Position numbers and translations under genes: made by a program
Part shown: positions 32,850 to 44,180 of the stretch, one piece after another
Layout of the letters: every line of letters starts with the position of its first letter
How positions within the stretch are numbered: the stretch's first letter is position 1
Source of the DNA: Paraphysomonas bandaiensis
Taxonomy: Eukaryota; Chrysophyceae
Direction of reading: 5' to 3'
NCBI GenBank assembly: GCA_965644295.1
Contig: CBFFRP010000097.1
Location: forward strand, 186,001-250,000
Length of the DNA: 64,000 bases
The notes under the pieces: model-generated
Databases searched by the model: none
Seen by the model: the letters and a program-made list of their open reading frames with translations, nothing else
Told to the model about the DNA's origin: nothing

Positions 32850-33865
32850 ATGTTCTCTCGCGGTTTACTGGTTCGAAATATATTAAAGGTTGAGCCCCAC
32901 CTCGGCGTATGTCGTATCGCCGTTGCGAACTTCAGCAATACGTCAAAGTTTCCTATTAAGCAAAAGAGGAAATTTTATGGCGTTAGAGACCCTAGGTTGC
33001 CTAAGCCTGATGCCCCTCCTACTGAGATGCCATTGGATATTGATGAGTTCATTAGAAATATTGACACCACACTTACTCCTGAACAGCAAGCTAGAGTGGA
33101 TAAAATAAAGCAATCATTTGCAGGACCGAAAGCAAAGAGATGTAAAAACTAAACGTCTAATATTAAGCGTAATTTAATTGGGTTTGTAGCGCTTTATCGT
33201 GATGTGGCGACCCCTAATGAAATGGCCAAGGTAACAACAAACTGTCACTGCGTATTTTCCATAGTAATATGCACTACTCCCAGCTCGAGTATGACGGCTT
33301 TCCAGCTAAAACAACTGAGAATGCACAAAAACTTATAGACTATGCATTGAGTTTTCTTCCTGAAAGTAAGTTATAACAATATTATATTTAATATCGACAC
33401 CAATGTTTTTTATTGTTGAGTGGATACCGTATTTCTTTTGATATATCTCCCTGGAATTTGCAAATGCTGTGCTCTTGTGTAATATTCATACAGAGGCTGG
33501 CCCTAGACGATCTCGACACAAGAAACGCATGGAGAAAAGGATGCAACAGATGAGGGTCTGTTAGTATATTTAATGATGTTTTCCCTAACATTTGATTGAA
33601 CAGGGTGATCACAAGCGAAGAAAGATACAAACCAAGGCTGCTATTGCCAAAAAACGGGTATACACATATCATTTACATATTGTTGTTTAACTTTTACACG
33701 TGGACCGAATAGGAGAAATTTTTAAAGCAGGCAGCATTGGTGAAGCAGTACAAATTGCAGGCGGGAATTCACGTACCCGAGAAATTCTTCGAACCGAAGT
33801 TTAAGACCTGGAAGGAACGAAGGGAGGCAGAAGCAGCACAAAAAGCAGCGCAGAAAGCTAGCTAG
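32850..33865 (+). CDS. Small basic protein, probably mitochondrial, unknown function
   Basis: Six exons: 32850-33141, 33190-33230, 33284-33365, 33494-33555, 33604-33657, 33713-33865; introns 47-55 bp except the third (128 bp); 227 residues. The start is preceded by CACC. The N-terminus (MFSRGLLVRNILKV...) is rich in Arg and hydrophobic residues with no acid before residue 15, a typical mitochondrial presequence. The middle reads LYRDVATPNEMAKLEYDGF and the C-terminal half is highly basic and helical (RRSRHKKRMEKRMQQMRG, AKKREKFLKQ, WKERREAEAAQKAAQKAS). The composition suits a mitochondrial ribosomal or RNA-associated protein, but no family is recognised. Confidence 0.65.
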
Positions 33866-36064
33866 ATCATGCAATATTAATCTCGTAACTGATGCGTACT
33901 GTATTTTTGTGCTCATGAGGTTTGAATGCAGTTCTTAAGTAAGCATGTGGTTTGGAAAACATATTGAATTGTTCGTACAGTTTACTTATCTTGAGTAGCA
34001 ACAATTACTAATTTCAAAATATATACTACAATAATATACTATGAAGCGACAATAGCGTAATTAGTTTCCTCATAATAGTAGTGAAGACATGAAGACTGCT
34101 TGTAGTTGAGCAAGGGATAAGGACATCTTTCAACGGGTCATGCATTGTACGGAAGTGAGAGGTAGATTTGGCGAGGCCATCAGATCGGTAAATGTACAAA
34201 TAATCGAGGATCAGTAATGTGGATGGAATGAGAGCATGAATGAAATTCTTCTTATCTAAGACCTGATAGTATTGATTGGTAGAGAGAATATTATTGTAGC
34301 ATTGACCCCAACAAGACCACATGCACTGATAGTGGCTACCAGCTAGATTATTTAAAGTGCATGTTCCTTGTTGTTGGCTGCACCCATGATTCTATCACTC
34401 AAATACGAGAATCAGCTGAAAGACTTCACACCTTACGGGGCGAGACACTACCGCCTTGGATCACCCCAGTATCTAAGATCATCTCCAGTAAAGCGTGGGG
34501 CTCATCCCTCTCTTAGGTTGAAAGCTTCTGGACAGGCAACTCAACTCGAAGCAGTCTGTGGCTCACATATCCACTGCAGTCTGACCTCGCGTGGAGTACG
34601 CACTCATGACAATACGGTGGTTAGTATACTTCAACCACTATTTTCAGCAGCCAAACAGATTCTCCAAAATTGCAGCCAACGCTACGCTGATTCCTCGAGG
34701 GTTCCACACGTGCTTCCTCCTAAAACATGTAGTAAGCCGCGAATCCGGCAAAGACGACCGCCGGTCCCCCGACTTGTAGGAGTGAAAAATTTATATATTC
34801 AACTTCTCCCTACTAGGTCAACAGCTCCCTCCATAAGTCCACCTTTAACTATCACCACACAACCCATTAGTCCCCACTTCTGACCCAATTGTCTCTAAGC
34901 AGAGAATCTCAGCTGGGCGAATGACCACTTTCTGTACACTTTTAATACTTTCACGCCCCACACAGGCGAACCCCACCAGCTATCTTTTCCTCGGAACGCT
35001 ATCCTCCCATCTACATAACTCTGATCCTCCCTCAAGCTTCGCTGACCCATACCCCCTGATTAACCACACCTCTTGACAATGAAAGACTATCATCAGTGGG
35101 CAGTTCTCACACTTACTTAAAGACTCATCACAATCCTGATGTGAGGTATACAGCTTGCTCACTGCATTTGCTTTGAGCGATAGAGCAAAAGTAGTTGCAC
35201 CTCGGAGTGTAAACAACATTTTTCTTGTAATAAAAGTGTTAATAAAATGTTATTATTATAATATTGTAAGTACTTGTACATACATACACAGTCACACCAT
35301 AGGGGCAAAGTCAGTTTAAATGAATAGTGTATATGGTCACGGTTACAGGGCACAGGGTCAAAGACCCCCCCCCTCTCACTGTGTGTGTTTCGTGCTTGCG
35401 GTGACCCAGAAGCGTCCTCCATAGAATCAAATAGTAGGATATCAGAGTTAAATTATGCATACACAGTCACACCATAGGGGCAAAGTCAGTTTAAATGAAT
35501 AGTGTATATGGTCACGGTTACAGGGCACAGGGTCGAAGACCCCCCCCTTTTCACTGTGTGTGTTTCGTGCTTGCGGTGACCCAGAAGCGTCCTCCATAGA
35601 ATCAAATAGTAGGATATCAGAGTTAAATTAGTTAAACTACTAGTTAGTTAAATTACTTTGCAATATTAGTTCTGACTCTTACATGCCTATCAGAACTATT
35701 GTAGCCAACATGCAGGAATGATAAAAGTTGACAGAGATATGATAGCGAGTTGCACATGTTCTCCTCTATAATATATATTACAATAAAAAGTCGAAGTAAT
35801 ACCTGAACCAGGTGAAATTTTGCTTATTTTACTGTAATTCGTATCTGAGAGGTTAAAGATAAAGAAGAGTCACTATAATAGTTATTATTAGGAGTATTTA
35901 TTGCGTTACAAGTTGCCCCTCCTGCTACTTGTGTTTTGTAATATAACCAAAATATCAATACCTATAAATACGATTAGTAGTAGCAGTCAGTACATTACAT
36001 GGCATTCAGGAATTATATAAAGCAAAAAATACGTTATTATTGTAAGGATACAACACATCCACTT
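33866..36064. other. Intergenic with possible retroelement debris and a tandem duplication
   Basis: Base composition is more C-rich around 34370-35220 than in the flanks, and an open frame of about 170 codons there (34368-34883) lacks the codon use of neighbouring genes; it may be decayed retroelement sequence. A 97-codon reverse frame at 34026-34322 is unsupported. A 175-bp tandem duplication follows at 35283-35630. Confidence 0.4.
35283..35630. repeat. Tandem duplication, two 175-bp units
   Basis: 35283-35457 and 35458-35630 are direct repeats with only a few differences, such as GGTCAAAG against GGTCGAAG. Each contains a C-run preceded by GACC. No coding function is seen. Confidence 0.9.
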
Positions 36065-37469
36065 TTAATACGGTTGTCTATACGATGACCTCGATGTGGT
36101 ACTCCACATTGAATATTCATCTTCTTTCTTCACCAAATGAGACCTTGGTTGAGAATGAATACCACCTTTAATTCTTTGAGCCTTTATTCCTACATAGGCA
36201 TGTGCATCGAAAACAGGACCCGAATAGGCTCCTTGTTTTTTTGTTGTGTCCCAAACTAAACTCTCCTGTCCTAGTAGCGACTTCACATCATTTCCACTTT
36301 CATACATGCGGAACAACTTCGACTGTCGGACTGTACTACGAGTTCCTATTACATTACCGGTGTTCTGTGTGCCACCAGATATACCTCTGTTGTGAAACGC
36401 AGATCTCTCAGACATCCTATCAGCTACTTTCCTCCTAGCGGAAAGACTAGTTGGAGTCGTCTGTAGAGCGCTATGCAAATGGCTGTACTTTTCAGGAGTA
36501 GGTTCACCATTATTGCATGACCTATCTCTGTATGCATCTGCAGAAATGCCACCTCCAGAATTCTCTGTGGAAGAAACACTTGCATTATGATATCCTGCCC
36601 TAATGTTTTTCTTCCTATATGCATCGTGTACTTCATTACATTCGCGCTCACCAAATAGAATCTCCTTAGTCTCTATAGCGTTGGCCAAGGTATCTTTTAG
36701 TGTATTAGTTGACTTCCACTCGGAACGTGACGGTGTGCTTTGATTGGTTAATAGTTTATCAGGAACTCCATCGACACACACAATGCTTCGATTCCACTCT
36801 GGTAGTGGCGCCCCTGGTAACGGTTTAGGTCTGTTTTTATATTCCGCATCGTATTGATCAAATAAACGCAACATATCTCCCATCTGAGCATGACTACGAT
36901 CCTGTTGACCTGCAGCTAGATCTCGTGCAGTTTTCTCATCCCTTGTTATCATGTCACTTCGAGCACCCGCTTCTAAGAGTAGCTTGACCAGATGGGGATA
37001 GTTAACTGCTTTCATTATTACATCACTCATTATTACAATAAAATTATAGTTTACATTTTGCCGCCAAATGTAATGCCGTGTACCCCTGCTCTCCAGGTGT
37101 ATTTATATCACATCCAATACTGATTAAGTACTTTACAATGTCTGTGCGATTGTACTGAACTGCGTGATGTAACGGAGTCGGCCCTCGACCATTGACTCCA
37201 CCATTAGGTCGCCAGGCTGTGTATCTTCTACGCTCAAAATCAGCCCCACATTCTACAAGATATTTAAAAATGGGGAGAGAGCCTATCCAAGCGGCATGAT
37301 GGAGTAGCGACTTTCCCGTACCAGCAGACTTGGCAGCAACCTCACCTCTAACCCAGGAGTCAGTGCATGTCATGTTAACATTTCCACCAGATTTAACAGC
37401 ACGTACAACTTCTTCTATATTTCCTGAGCTCACAGCGTTCCAAAGTATATCATCTTTACTATTGAACAT
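36065..37469 (-). CDS. Ankyrin-repeat protein
   Basis: Two exons, 37055-37469 and 36065-37008, joined over a 46-bp intron; 452 residues. Four to five ankyrin repeats fill residues 5-185: LWNAVSSGNIEEVVRAVKSG, LLHHAAWIGSLPIFKYLVEC, TPLHHAVQYNRTDIVKYLIS, TALHLAAKSVNYPHLVKLLL. The intron cuts the last of these, and splicing restores the repeat, which supports the model. The remainder (about 200-452) is polar and probably disordered, with no known domain. Ankyrin arrays bind other proteins; the partner is unknown. Confidence 0.85.
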
Positions 37470-38115
37470 TACACGATCTTTATAATAAACACAATACTAT
37501 TGTGGCATGAGAAACTATACATAAATGATAGCCAGTTAATATCTATTGAATGTAGTTGTTTTATATCGCTCAAGCGGTGTGATTGTTTAAGGGAATATGA
37601 AAACATATCCAGATGGAACACATCTACATGGAATAGAGATACGACACTCTATCGAGATCTCATGTAACGTTTATTTATATGAACAGAGCAGACAGCATGT
37701 ACAGCTGTATATCTTCATAACAATACAGTACGGTATACGTATACTGTATACCAGGAGGAGTACAGAATACGCTACCCTACAAGAAGGGCTCCTTCAATTC
37801 TCCTTCAACCACAAGTTCAAGTTACAAAAAGTAGTACTTTTCAACCTTTTTCATTCCAAAACTATGGGTTTATAGATAAGGAGTTGTGTTTTCTCCATTT
37901 TATAGCAGTGTATATTGCTTGGTGTCATCACAGAAGTATCAACGAACACAGCAGACAGCAGCAGGGTATTGTATCCTGGTCCATATATATCACATGTGTG
38001 TTCTAGGCGGAGAACACAGTCTTGAGTTCATACAATTTATATTGACGGTATAAATACTTCGATCACTGGTTCTTCGATCATAAAAGAGGGTTTGGATTAA
38101 CTTATCGAGATAACA
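37470..38115. promoter_or_regulatory. Divergent spacer
   Basis: 646 bp between the ankyrin gene and the kinase gene; carries both upstream regions. A 92-codon frame at 37597 lacks support. Confidence 0.35.
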
Positions 38116-39882
38116 ATGACCGCAATGACCTCCTTGTGTGTGAATGAGTTACGTATCATACAGAATGATTTCGAGACCTATGAAATTCTGCATACTCCAC
38201 TAGGAGCTGGTGGTTTTGGTACTGTTTATCAAGGGGTTCGGAAGTCCGACAATAAATCCGTGGCTTTAAAATTCTTTGGATACGGCAATAGAGCACCAGA
38301 TATCAGTGATATAAACAATGAAATAGTACTGATGTTCACTCTTGCTGGAGTGGAAGGTTTAATTTCCTTGTTATTAGAATTTCTTAAGAGTTCACTATAC
38401 ATTCAGGGGTTATTCAAATTGAATCGATATTCTACGATTCTCCTCTTGGTTTGTTGCCCAACAAGCAAAAAGCTCTACAGATCTCATATCCAGTTATTGT
38501 CATGGAAAGTTTGACAGGAGGAGATTTGTTGCATCATATTGATTCACGAGCACGAATTCATCGGCATATATCTGAAAAATATCTTGCTGCCACATTTCGG
38601 AGTGCTATGCTGGCGTTGGACAGTATACACAAGCGATTCTACATCCATCGTGAGTACTTTCAGTAGACATATGTTGTTTTACCTTCTTGCAGGTGATATA
38701 AAGCTAGCCAATATATTAATGGTTAATGATTCGGATTATTCGCCAGTAAAACTTATTGACTTTGGGTCGTTGACTCAAATTGATCGGGCAACACATACAG
38801 TAATTTCCAATGAACCGTATGGTACTCCCCGATTCATGGCCCCAGAATCTCTTGGAAAATTTAATCGAGAGTACTCACCCGCTACTGATATATGGCAAGC
38901 AGGATGTGTGTTGTTCTAGTAAGTATATTATATGTATATATCTATTACGCACTGTATGAAAACGGTGCCAGATTAATATGTGTGGATTGTACTGCTTCCA
39001 ATGTTTGTACTTCATCTACGCGTATTATACTGCACTGTTTTTGAACACGTTCGTGTAGTATGCTTTGTGCAGAACCACCATTTGCCACTGAGAAAGATAT
39101 CAAATCTGGGAGATATAACACTGAGGTCAGTACTGAGTAGAATTTGATTATGAATAATATATTTCACACTTCTCTAATATGCATTTCTACAAAGTACTTA
39201 ATTGCTTTTATTTTGACCATGACACATTGTACACGTTGGATTTCCCTTGTAGACATCGCAATGCTAACCCAACATTTAGAGCTCTACTCATCCTTGTCTC
39301 TCCGATCCTGCTAAAGATCTCATATCACGAATGCTGGCGGTGCATTCCCGAGACCGCATTTCAATGGCGGAAATTTTATCGCATCCTTGGGTAGAAGGTC
39401 ATGCCCCAGACGAACCACTAGGGCAAGAGTATTACCAGAGGGTGAAAGCCCTAGCGGTACGGCACAAGTTGAAAAGTATATTCGAGCCATTGGATTTATC
39501 AACTGAAGAAGTTCATCTTGTAGAAGGTGCCCAATCTGAAGAAAAGCGAATTTGCGACTTTACTGGACGTGATATTAATGCGGAGGCTCAATATTATTTT
39601 CATCTTTTTGATACGGACCATGATGGTTGGGTTAGTAAAGAGGATCTTCAAGCTGGGATCAGGGCTATAATAACTAGAAACAACGCGCTTCATCATTTAG
39701 AGCATGACGAACACGCCTCAGACGGGAAGTTGAGACTAACTCCATTCGTAAAGCTTTCTATTGATGAGATGTTCGAGGTAATGGATGCCGACCACTCCGC
39801 TAAAGTAAATTTTAGTCAGTTCTTAAACTTTTATTCAATATGTGTCATGCCATCTGGGAAGCGGCATAAAAACATGGAGTGA
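38116..39882 (+). CDS. Ser/Thr protein kinase with C-terminal EF-hands (CDPK-like)
   Basis: Five exons: 38116-38356, 38407-38649, 38693-38918, 39059-39125, 39280-39882; introns 50, 43, 140 and 154 bp; 459 residues. Kinase motifs: Gly loop LGAGGFGTVY (near 29), VALKFF with the ATP-anchoring Lys, HRDIKLAN (catalytic loop, its codons split by intron 2), IDFGS (metal-binding DFG), and MAPESL (APE). The kinase domain ends at ILSHPW. A linker then leads to one canonical EF-hand (loop 370-381, DTDHDGWVSKED) and a second, degenerate one (428-439, Gln at position 12). CDPKs usually have four EF-hands, so this is a reduced form; Ca2+ activation is inferred. No N-terminal myristoylation site is present. 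Confidence 0.88.
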
Positions 39883-40145
39883 TAGTATGAGCAATGAACA
39901 CTAATCATAATGTAATAAAAAGCAGACTATTTTTATATCTGCTTGGGGTTATCACCGTCAAGTAAAAAGTTAAATTAACGAAGGAATGCACCTAACTTAC
40001 AACACTTAAATTACATTCGAGATTAATAAATTTAGACCTCATACCTTAAAAACATTTAATACACACACAAACTTTTCTGGTAGTAAAATACAACTGTGAT
40101 TTATCATTGTTGGATTGTAATATCCATGAAACTACTGTATCAATG

Positions 40146-40853
40146 TCACTTTTTCGGTCGAGGTGAGGTTCTTGATAATGGTATATGCGCAGCTGAAACA
40201 ACTCCCTGCATATAGGTAGGCTCAACCTCTCGATTCATAAACGTATGAATACTTCCAATCATAATAAAGAATATAATAAAGCCTAAAACTACGAATGTTG
40301 CTATCCATCCTCGAGACACGAACCCGTCTTTAAAGAGTGTTTTAGAATTGTGAGAAACTGCGCCCAGTGTTGGCGCCAAAGATGGTTGAGGTGACGGAGC
40401 GGTTGACGGAGGTTTACTTGGACGAAAAGTAGGTGCTTTAGTGGGGCGCCTGGTAGGACGACGTGTGGGAGAATAGGTAGGGAAAAAAGTAGGAGATTTA
40501 ATCGGTTTACGTGTAGGCTTGCTTGTTGGAGACCTTGTGGGTTTCTTGGTGGGAAAAGTTGTTGGATTTTCTGTCGATACGATCGACAGTGTTTCATAAA
40601 TGTTACTGAATGGTACAATAGAAGGTGCGGATGATGATTCCAATGCTATTGTATGAATTGGTTTTGGCCGATGTGTTGTGGGGTTTAAAGTCGGCGCAGA
40701 ATACTTAGAGGTCGTACTCACAGGCATTATATCAGATACTTCATTGGTATTATGATAGTATAGGGCGGATGACTGAAAGTGGGAGTGAATTTCTCCAAAA
40801 GATGGAGTAATTGATAACCCCAATACAATAAGAGTGTATGCTACCACTATCAT
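40146..40853 (-). CDS. Type I membrane protein with Pro-Thr-repeat stalk
   Basis: Single exon, 235 residues. A signal peptide (MIVVAYTLIVLGLSITPSFG) is followed by a Ser/Thr-rich ectodomain. Residues about 95-155 are short PT repeats (PTKKPTRSPTSKPTRKP and similar), likely an O-glycosylated, extended stalk. A membrane span (WIATFVVLGFIIFFIMIGSI) and a 35-residue cytosolic tail ending in PRPKK follow. Such PT-rich stalks are common in secreted and surface proteins of ochrophytes. There is no folded domain, so no function is assigned. Confidence 0.75.
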   Translation of the reverse strand: MIVVAYTLIVLGLSITPSFGEIHSHFQSSALYYHNTNEVSDIMPVSTTSKYSAPTLNPTTHRPKPIHTIALESSSAPSIVPFSNIYETLSIVSTENPTTFPTKKPTRSPTSKPTRKPIKSPTFFPTYSPTRRPTRRPTKAPTFRPSKPPSTAPSPQPSLAPTLGAVSHNSKTLFKDGFVSRGWIATFVVLGFIIFFIMIGSIHTFMNREVEPTYMQGVVSAAHIPLSRTSPRPKK

Positions 40854-41287
40854 GCTGTGTAATGGGGCTGTAAGTCTAATGTTTAAAGCAGATCAGCTGA
40901 ATATCAACACACACAAGATATTTATCTATGCAACATGTAACAGAAAACGTGGCTGTACAGTGAATATTCGCCATGCGAACTCCAACATCAACATATGCTG
41001 CATGAGGATATTATGCCATTCCAAGCACTGTCCTGACTCTACATACATCTCTGTATACATATGAAATAAACTGAAACACATTCACAGCGAATCATATACT
41101 ATTCATCATATATGATTGGATATGTGTACATATGGTGGAGAAATGACGACCATACCTTGTTGAGACCGTTCACATTGTTGTCCACTTGCCTTCCTGCTGT
41201 ATAAGTTGACAGAGAACGGAGATATCATCTCTCTGTTCCCGTCACTATTCGTGCAACGTATTGTAGCATCATTTTGAAGTCGGACTG
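40854..41287. promoter_or_regulatory. Divergent spacer
   Basis: 434 bp between the PT-stalk gene and the FAD monooxygenase gene; contains both upstream regions. No specific motif. Confidence 0.35.
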
Positions 41288-42811
41288 ATGAAACTCAACA
41301 ACATCGGATGCTGTGCGTGCCAATCTACAGGACTGCGTCAGGTGAAAGGTGGACGATCTGCAATATTTCAATATAAGAAGAAATGCGAGGCCGCTAAATC
41401 CCAAAATAAGCCTCTTCCAAAGCAGCCGAAAAGAATTGTGAATTGCCATGACTGCAATGGTTTAGGAATTGTTAGTGGCTCTAACACAACTTTCAAACCT
41501 GCATTCAGCGGTAAAATTGCGGTTATTGGAGGTGGTATTGGTGGCATTGCCTTTTCTCTGGCTGCACTTCATCGAGGTTTGAATGTGACTGTTTATGAAA
41601 AAGATATTGCATTTGCAATTCGATCCCAAGGCTACGCACTAACGATGCAGCAGGGATTCACTCAACTCCGTAAACTCGGATTTGATATGGATAAACTACG
41701 AGAGATAGGATCGACGAGCACAGGACACATTACGCTTAGTCATCTTGGAGATATTGTAGGTGTGACGGGCAGAGAGCGGTGGGGAACCTTGGATGATGCA
41801 AGCGCCAAGCGATTCAATATTCAGCTGCCCAGGCAGTTACTCCGGCAGGAATTGTTCAATGAATTACCACAAGATACGGTACAGTGGGGAAAACAGCTTG
41901 TTCAAATAGATGATAGTGAACAAATACTACACTTTTCAGACGGAACTACTGCAGATTATGATCTCGTCGTTGCGGCAGATGGAATTCGTTCTTGTTTCAC
42001 TAGTCACCTACCTTTGTCATACTTAGGAGTTATGGTGGTGCTTGGTCGAGGAAAAGTGTCTACTCCTAACAAGCTAAACTTAGGCGTGGATAAGATTTGG
42101 CAGAGCGTAGATGGAGTTACTCGGCTCTATGCGATGCCATTTGGTAAAGCTGGTGAAACGATGTGGCAACTATCTTGGCAATGTTCCGAACAGGAGGCTA
42201 TCAATTTATCTCGTGGTCAGAAGGTGGCCGGAGAAGACAGAATAGTAGATAAGAAAGTTCTCGGTGAATTACTTTTGAGTGAGGCCTTGCGCCGTACTGA
42301 AGGTTGGCACGATCCTTTACATGAGCTACTCACATCTACTGACCCGGGAGAAATTACCGGTTATCCAGCATATGACAGATGGCCGGTACCAATGTATGGT
42401 CCGGATAATCTTCGTCCTCGTGTAGCTGTGTTGGGTGATGCGGCACACCCTCTGAGCCCTTTTAAAGGGCAAGGTGCGAATCAAGCTTTGATCGATGCAG
42501 TGGAATTGGCAACTATTCTTGCTTCAGGAATAACAGAGGAGGGGACAGAGAGACCGCATTCTATTGCCAGTGGCCGACGAAATCGTCAGAGAAGTTTAAG
42601 TTGTAGTTCAGATAATAGTATTGGAAGCGAAGTAGATGTTGAAGCGCTTCTGCAGACATACCACGTTCGAATGACAGAACGAGTTCGAATTAAAGTTGAA
42701 GCAAGTCGAGAGGCATCAATAGTTTTACATTCACCGAGTGTACTGGTAAAAGGGGATTGTACTCGAGGAAAAGCTCGTTGCAGTGATGTGGCGAAATATG
42801 ACAGTGTTTAG
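41288..42811 (+). CDS. FAD-dependent monooxygenase with N-terminal CxxC zinc-finger
   Basis: Single exon, 507 residues. The N-terminal 65 residues contain CCACQSTG and CHDCNGLG, two CxxCxxxG units like those of DnaJ-type zinc fingers. The rest is a class A flavoprotein hydroxylase: GKIAVIGGGIGGIAFSLAAL is the dinucleotide-binding GxGxxG, VVAADGIRS the DG motif, and VLGDAAHPLSPFKGQGANQA the second FAD motif. This family uses NAD(P)H and O2 to hydroxylate small aromatic or related compounds. The substrate is not predictable. The Arg/Ser-rich stretch near 425-450 is a low-complexity insert. No membrane anchor is evident. Confidence 0.85.
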   Translation: MKLNNIGCCACQSTGLRQVKGGRSAIFQYKKKCEAAKSQNKPLPKQPKRIVNCHDCNGLGIVSGSNTTFKPAFSGKIAVIGGGIGGIAFSLAALHRGLNVTVYEKDIAFAIRSQGYALTMQQGFTQLRKLGFDMDKLREIGSTSTGHITLSHLGDIVGVTGRERWGTLDDASAKRFNIQLPRQLLRQELFNELPQDTVQWGKQLVQIDDSEQILHFSDGTTADYDLVVAADGIRSCFTSHLPLSYLGVMVVLGRGKVSTPNKLNLGVDKIWQSVDGVTRLYAMPFGKAGETMWQLSWQCSEQEAINLSRGQKVAGEDRIVDKKVLGELLLSEALRRTEGWHDPLHELLTSTDPGEITGYPAYDRWPVPMYGPDNLRPRVAVLGDAAHPLSPFKGQGANQALIDAVELATILASGITEEGTERPHSIASGRRNRQRSLSCSSDNSIGSEVDVEALLQTYHVRMTERVRIKVEASREASIVLHSPSVLVKGDCTRGKARCSDVAKYDSV

Positions 42812-43156
42812 TGTATATTCTATGAGTTACATTGCGTGAAATACAAATTATAACAGTGCGTGGTGATGCGATTATACTCATAGCTATGTGAGGTTATTTG
42901 TGAATATGGCACCTCACTTTGTATTCGAATAGCTAATATTCTGAAATACTACGAAAAATTATGCAGTAGAAATTTTACAATGTTGCGAAATTAATAAAGA
43001 CATTATTTTTAATATTTTATATTGTGGTAGACATTCATGGAATGATGTAACAGCAAGATACTTTTTTATATATTATATATTGTGTATCTAGTTTAGTATT
43101 ATTGTGTAACAGATTGCGTACGAAACCTTCCTAATTTAATGAGTTTCTTACTTTTC
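42812..43156. other. Intergenic, nothing supported
   Basis: 345 bp of AT-rich DNA downstream of the monooxygenase gene. Confidence 0.4.
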
Positions 43157-43587
43157 ATGCGACCGCTCTGTTCTGATTCTGACGTATATGTGGCACATAT
43201 CAATTGCAGTTTTTCTTCTGTGGATCGACTGCCAAACACCACACTTTTATGCAAGCATTGTAAGACTACTGGTTGTAAAGGAGCATAACGTTAAGTAGCT
43301 TGTACATTAATCTTGAGTTTTAGCGGTTGAGTTATCGAATGCAGTTCACCATTTGATTGATTCGATTCCGTTTGGGGTCAATCGTTTGGAAGGACTAGGC
43401 TTCTGTGCTGCTGGACTTGACGGAACTTCTTCATTCCTCACAGTCCTCATCTTCACGACCATCAAGCATTGCTTGAACCTGTCCTCTGCCATCTCAGACA
43501 TAAGGTAATATATTTTGAGTCTTATGACATACTTCGCAATGCATCAACTAATGCACTTGCTTGCTCAGTAGAAGACACAAGTCCTAG
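43157..43587 (+). CDS. Possible small spliced gene, unknown
   Basis: Tentative three-exon model: 43157-43259, 43324-43504, 43569-43587, with two 64-bp GT-AG introns and kept phase; 100 residues. The joined frame reads DVYVAHINCSFSSVDRLPNT and VELSNAVHHLIDSIPFGVNR, which looks protein-like, but no family is recognised and the 64-bp introns are slightly long for this region. It could be the remnant of a larger gene. Confidence 0.35.
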
Positions 43588-44180
43588 TTTAACAGTTGAT
43601 ACCTCATCATCACCTTTGGCGCATCATTGTTACCCCAGGTACTAATAAGACTCATCTTGTTTTATTACTTACACAACTGTCAGGATTTACTTACTCGGCA
43701 ATATGCATCATGACTGCATCCATTTCAACCAATCTGCAACAATTCTATGCAACATGGACGAATCAGAAATGTTCTTTATGTAATACTTATTTTTGGTTGG
43801 TTAACAAGAAAAATAACTGGGTGTGTGTATGTACGATAGTTGGGACTGAAAATCAGTGCCAGTATTTTTGTACCCACGACAGTCATATGATTACAATGAA
43901 CCAATGAACGATTTGGATGACCACTTCACTGTGAATGAAGGAAAGTTCATACTATTCCGGTTACTATCACTGCTATGATTGCTTAGTTGTATGTAGTTGC
44001 AAGTAACTACGATAGTGTATTTTTTTATTACACGCAACTTTTGATATCAAAGACTAGAAGTGAACTTCCACTTCATTCTGTTAGCCAATCACAATCAATC
44101 GATATCAATATCATTCTTCATAGTCTTGTATTGGAATATATACACATTTATCGTATATGTCTTTCTATTAAATCATAATT
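43588..44180. other. Intergenic upstream of the TMEM94-like gene
   Basis: About 590 bp, AT-rich, with an open frame at 43596-43907 that lacks codon bias. It must contain the promoter of the large downstream gene. Confidence 0.35.

Noticed and set aside
34368-34883. 171-codon forward frame
   Set aside because: No ATG at its start, codon use unlike neighbours and no firm homology; at most decayed retroelement sequence.
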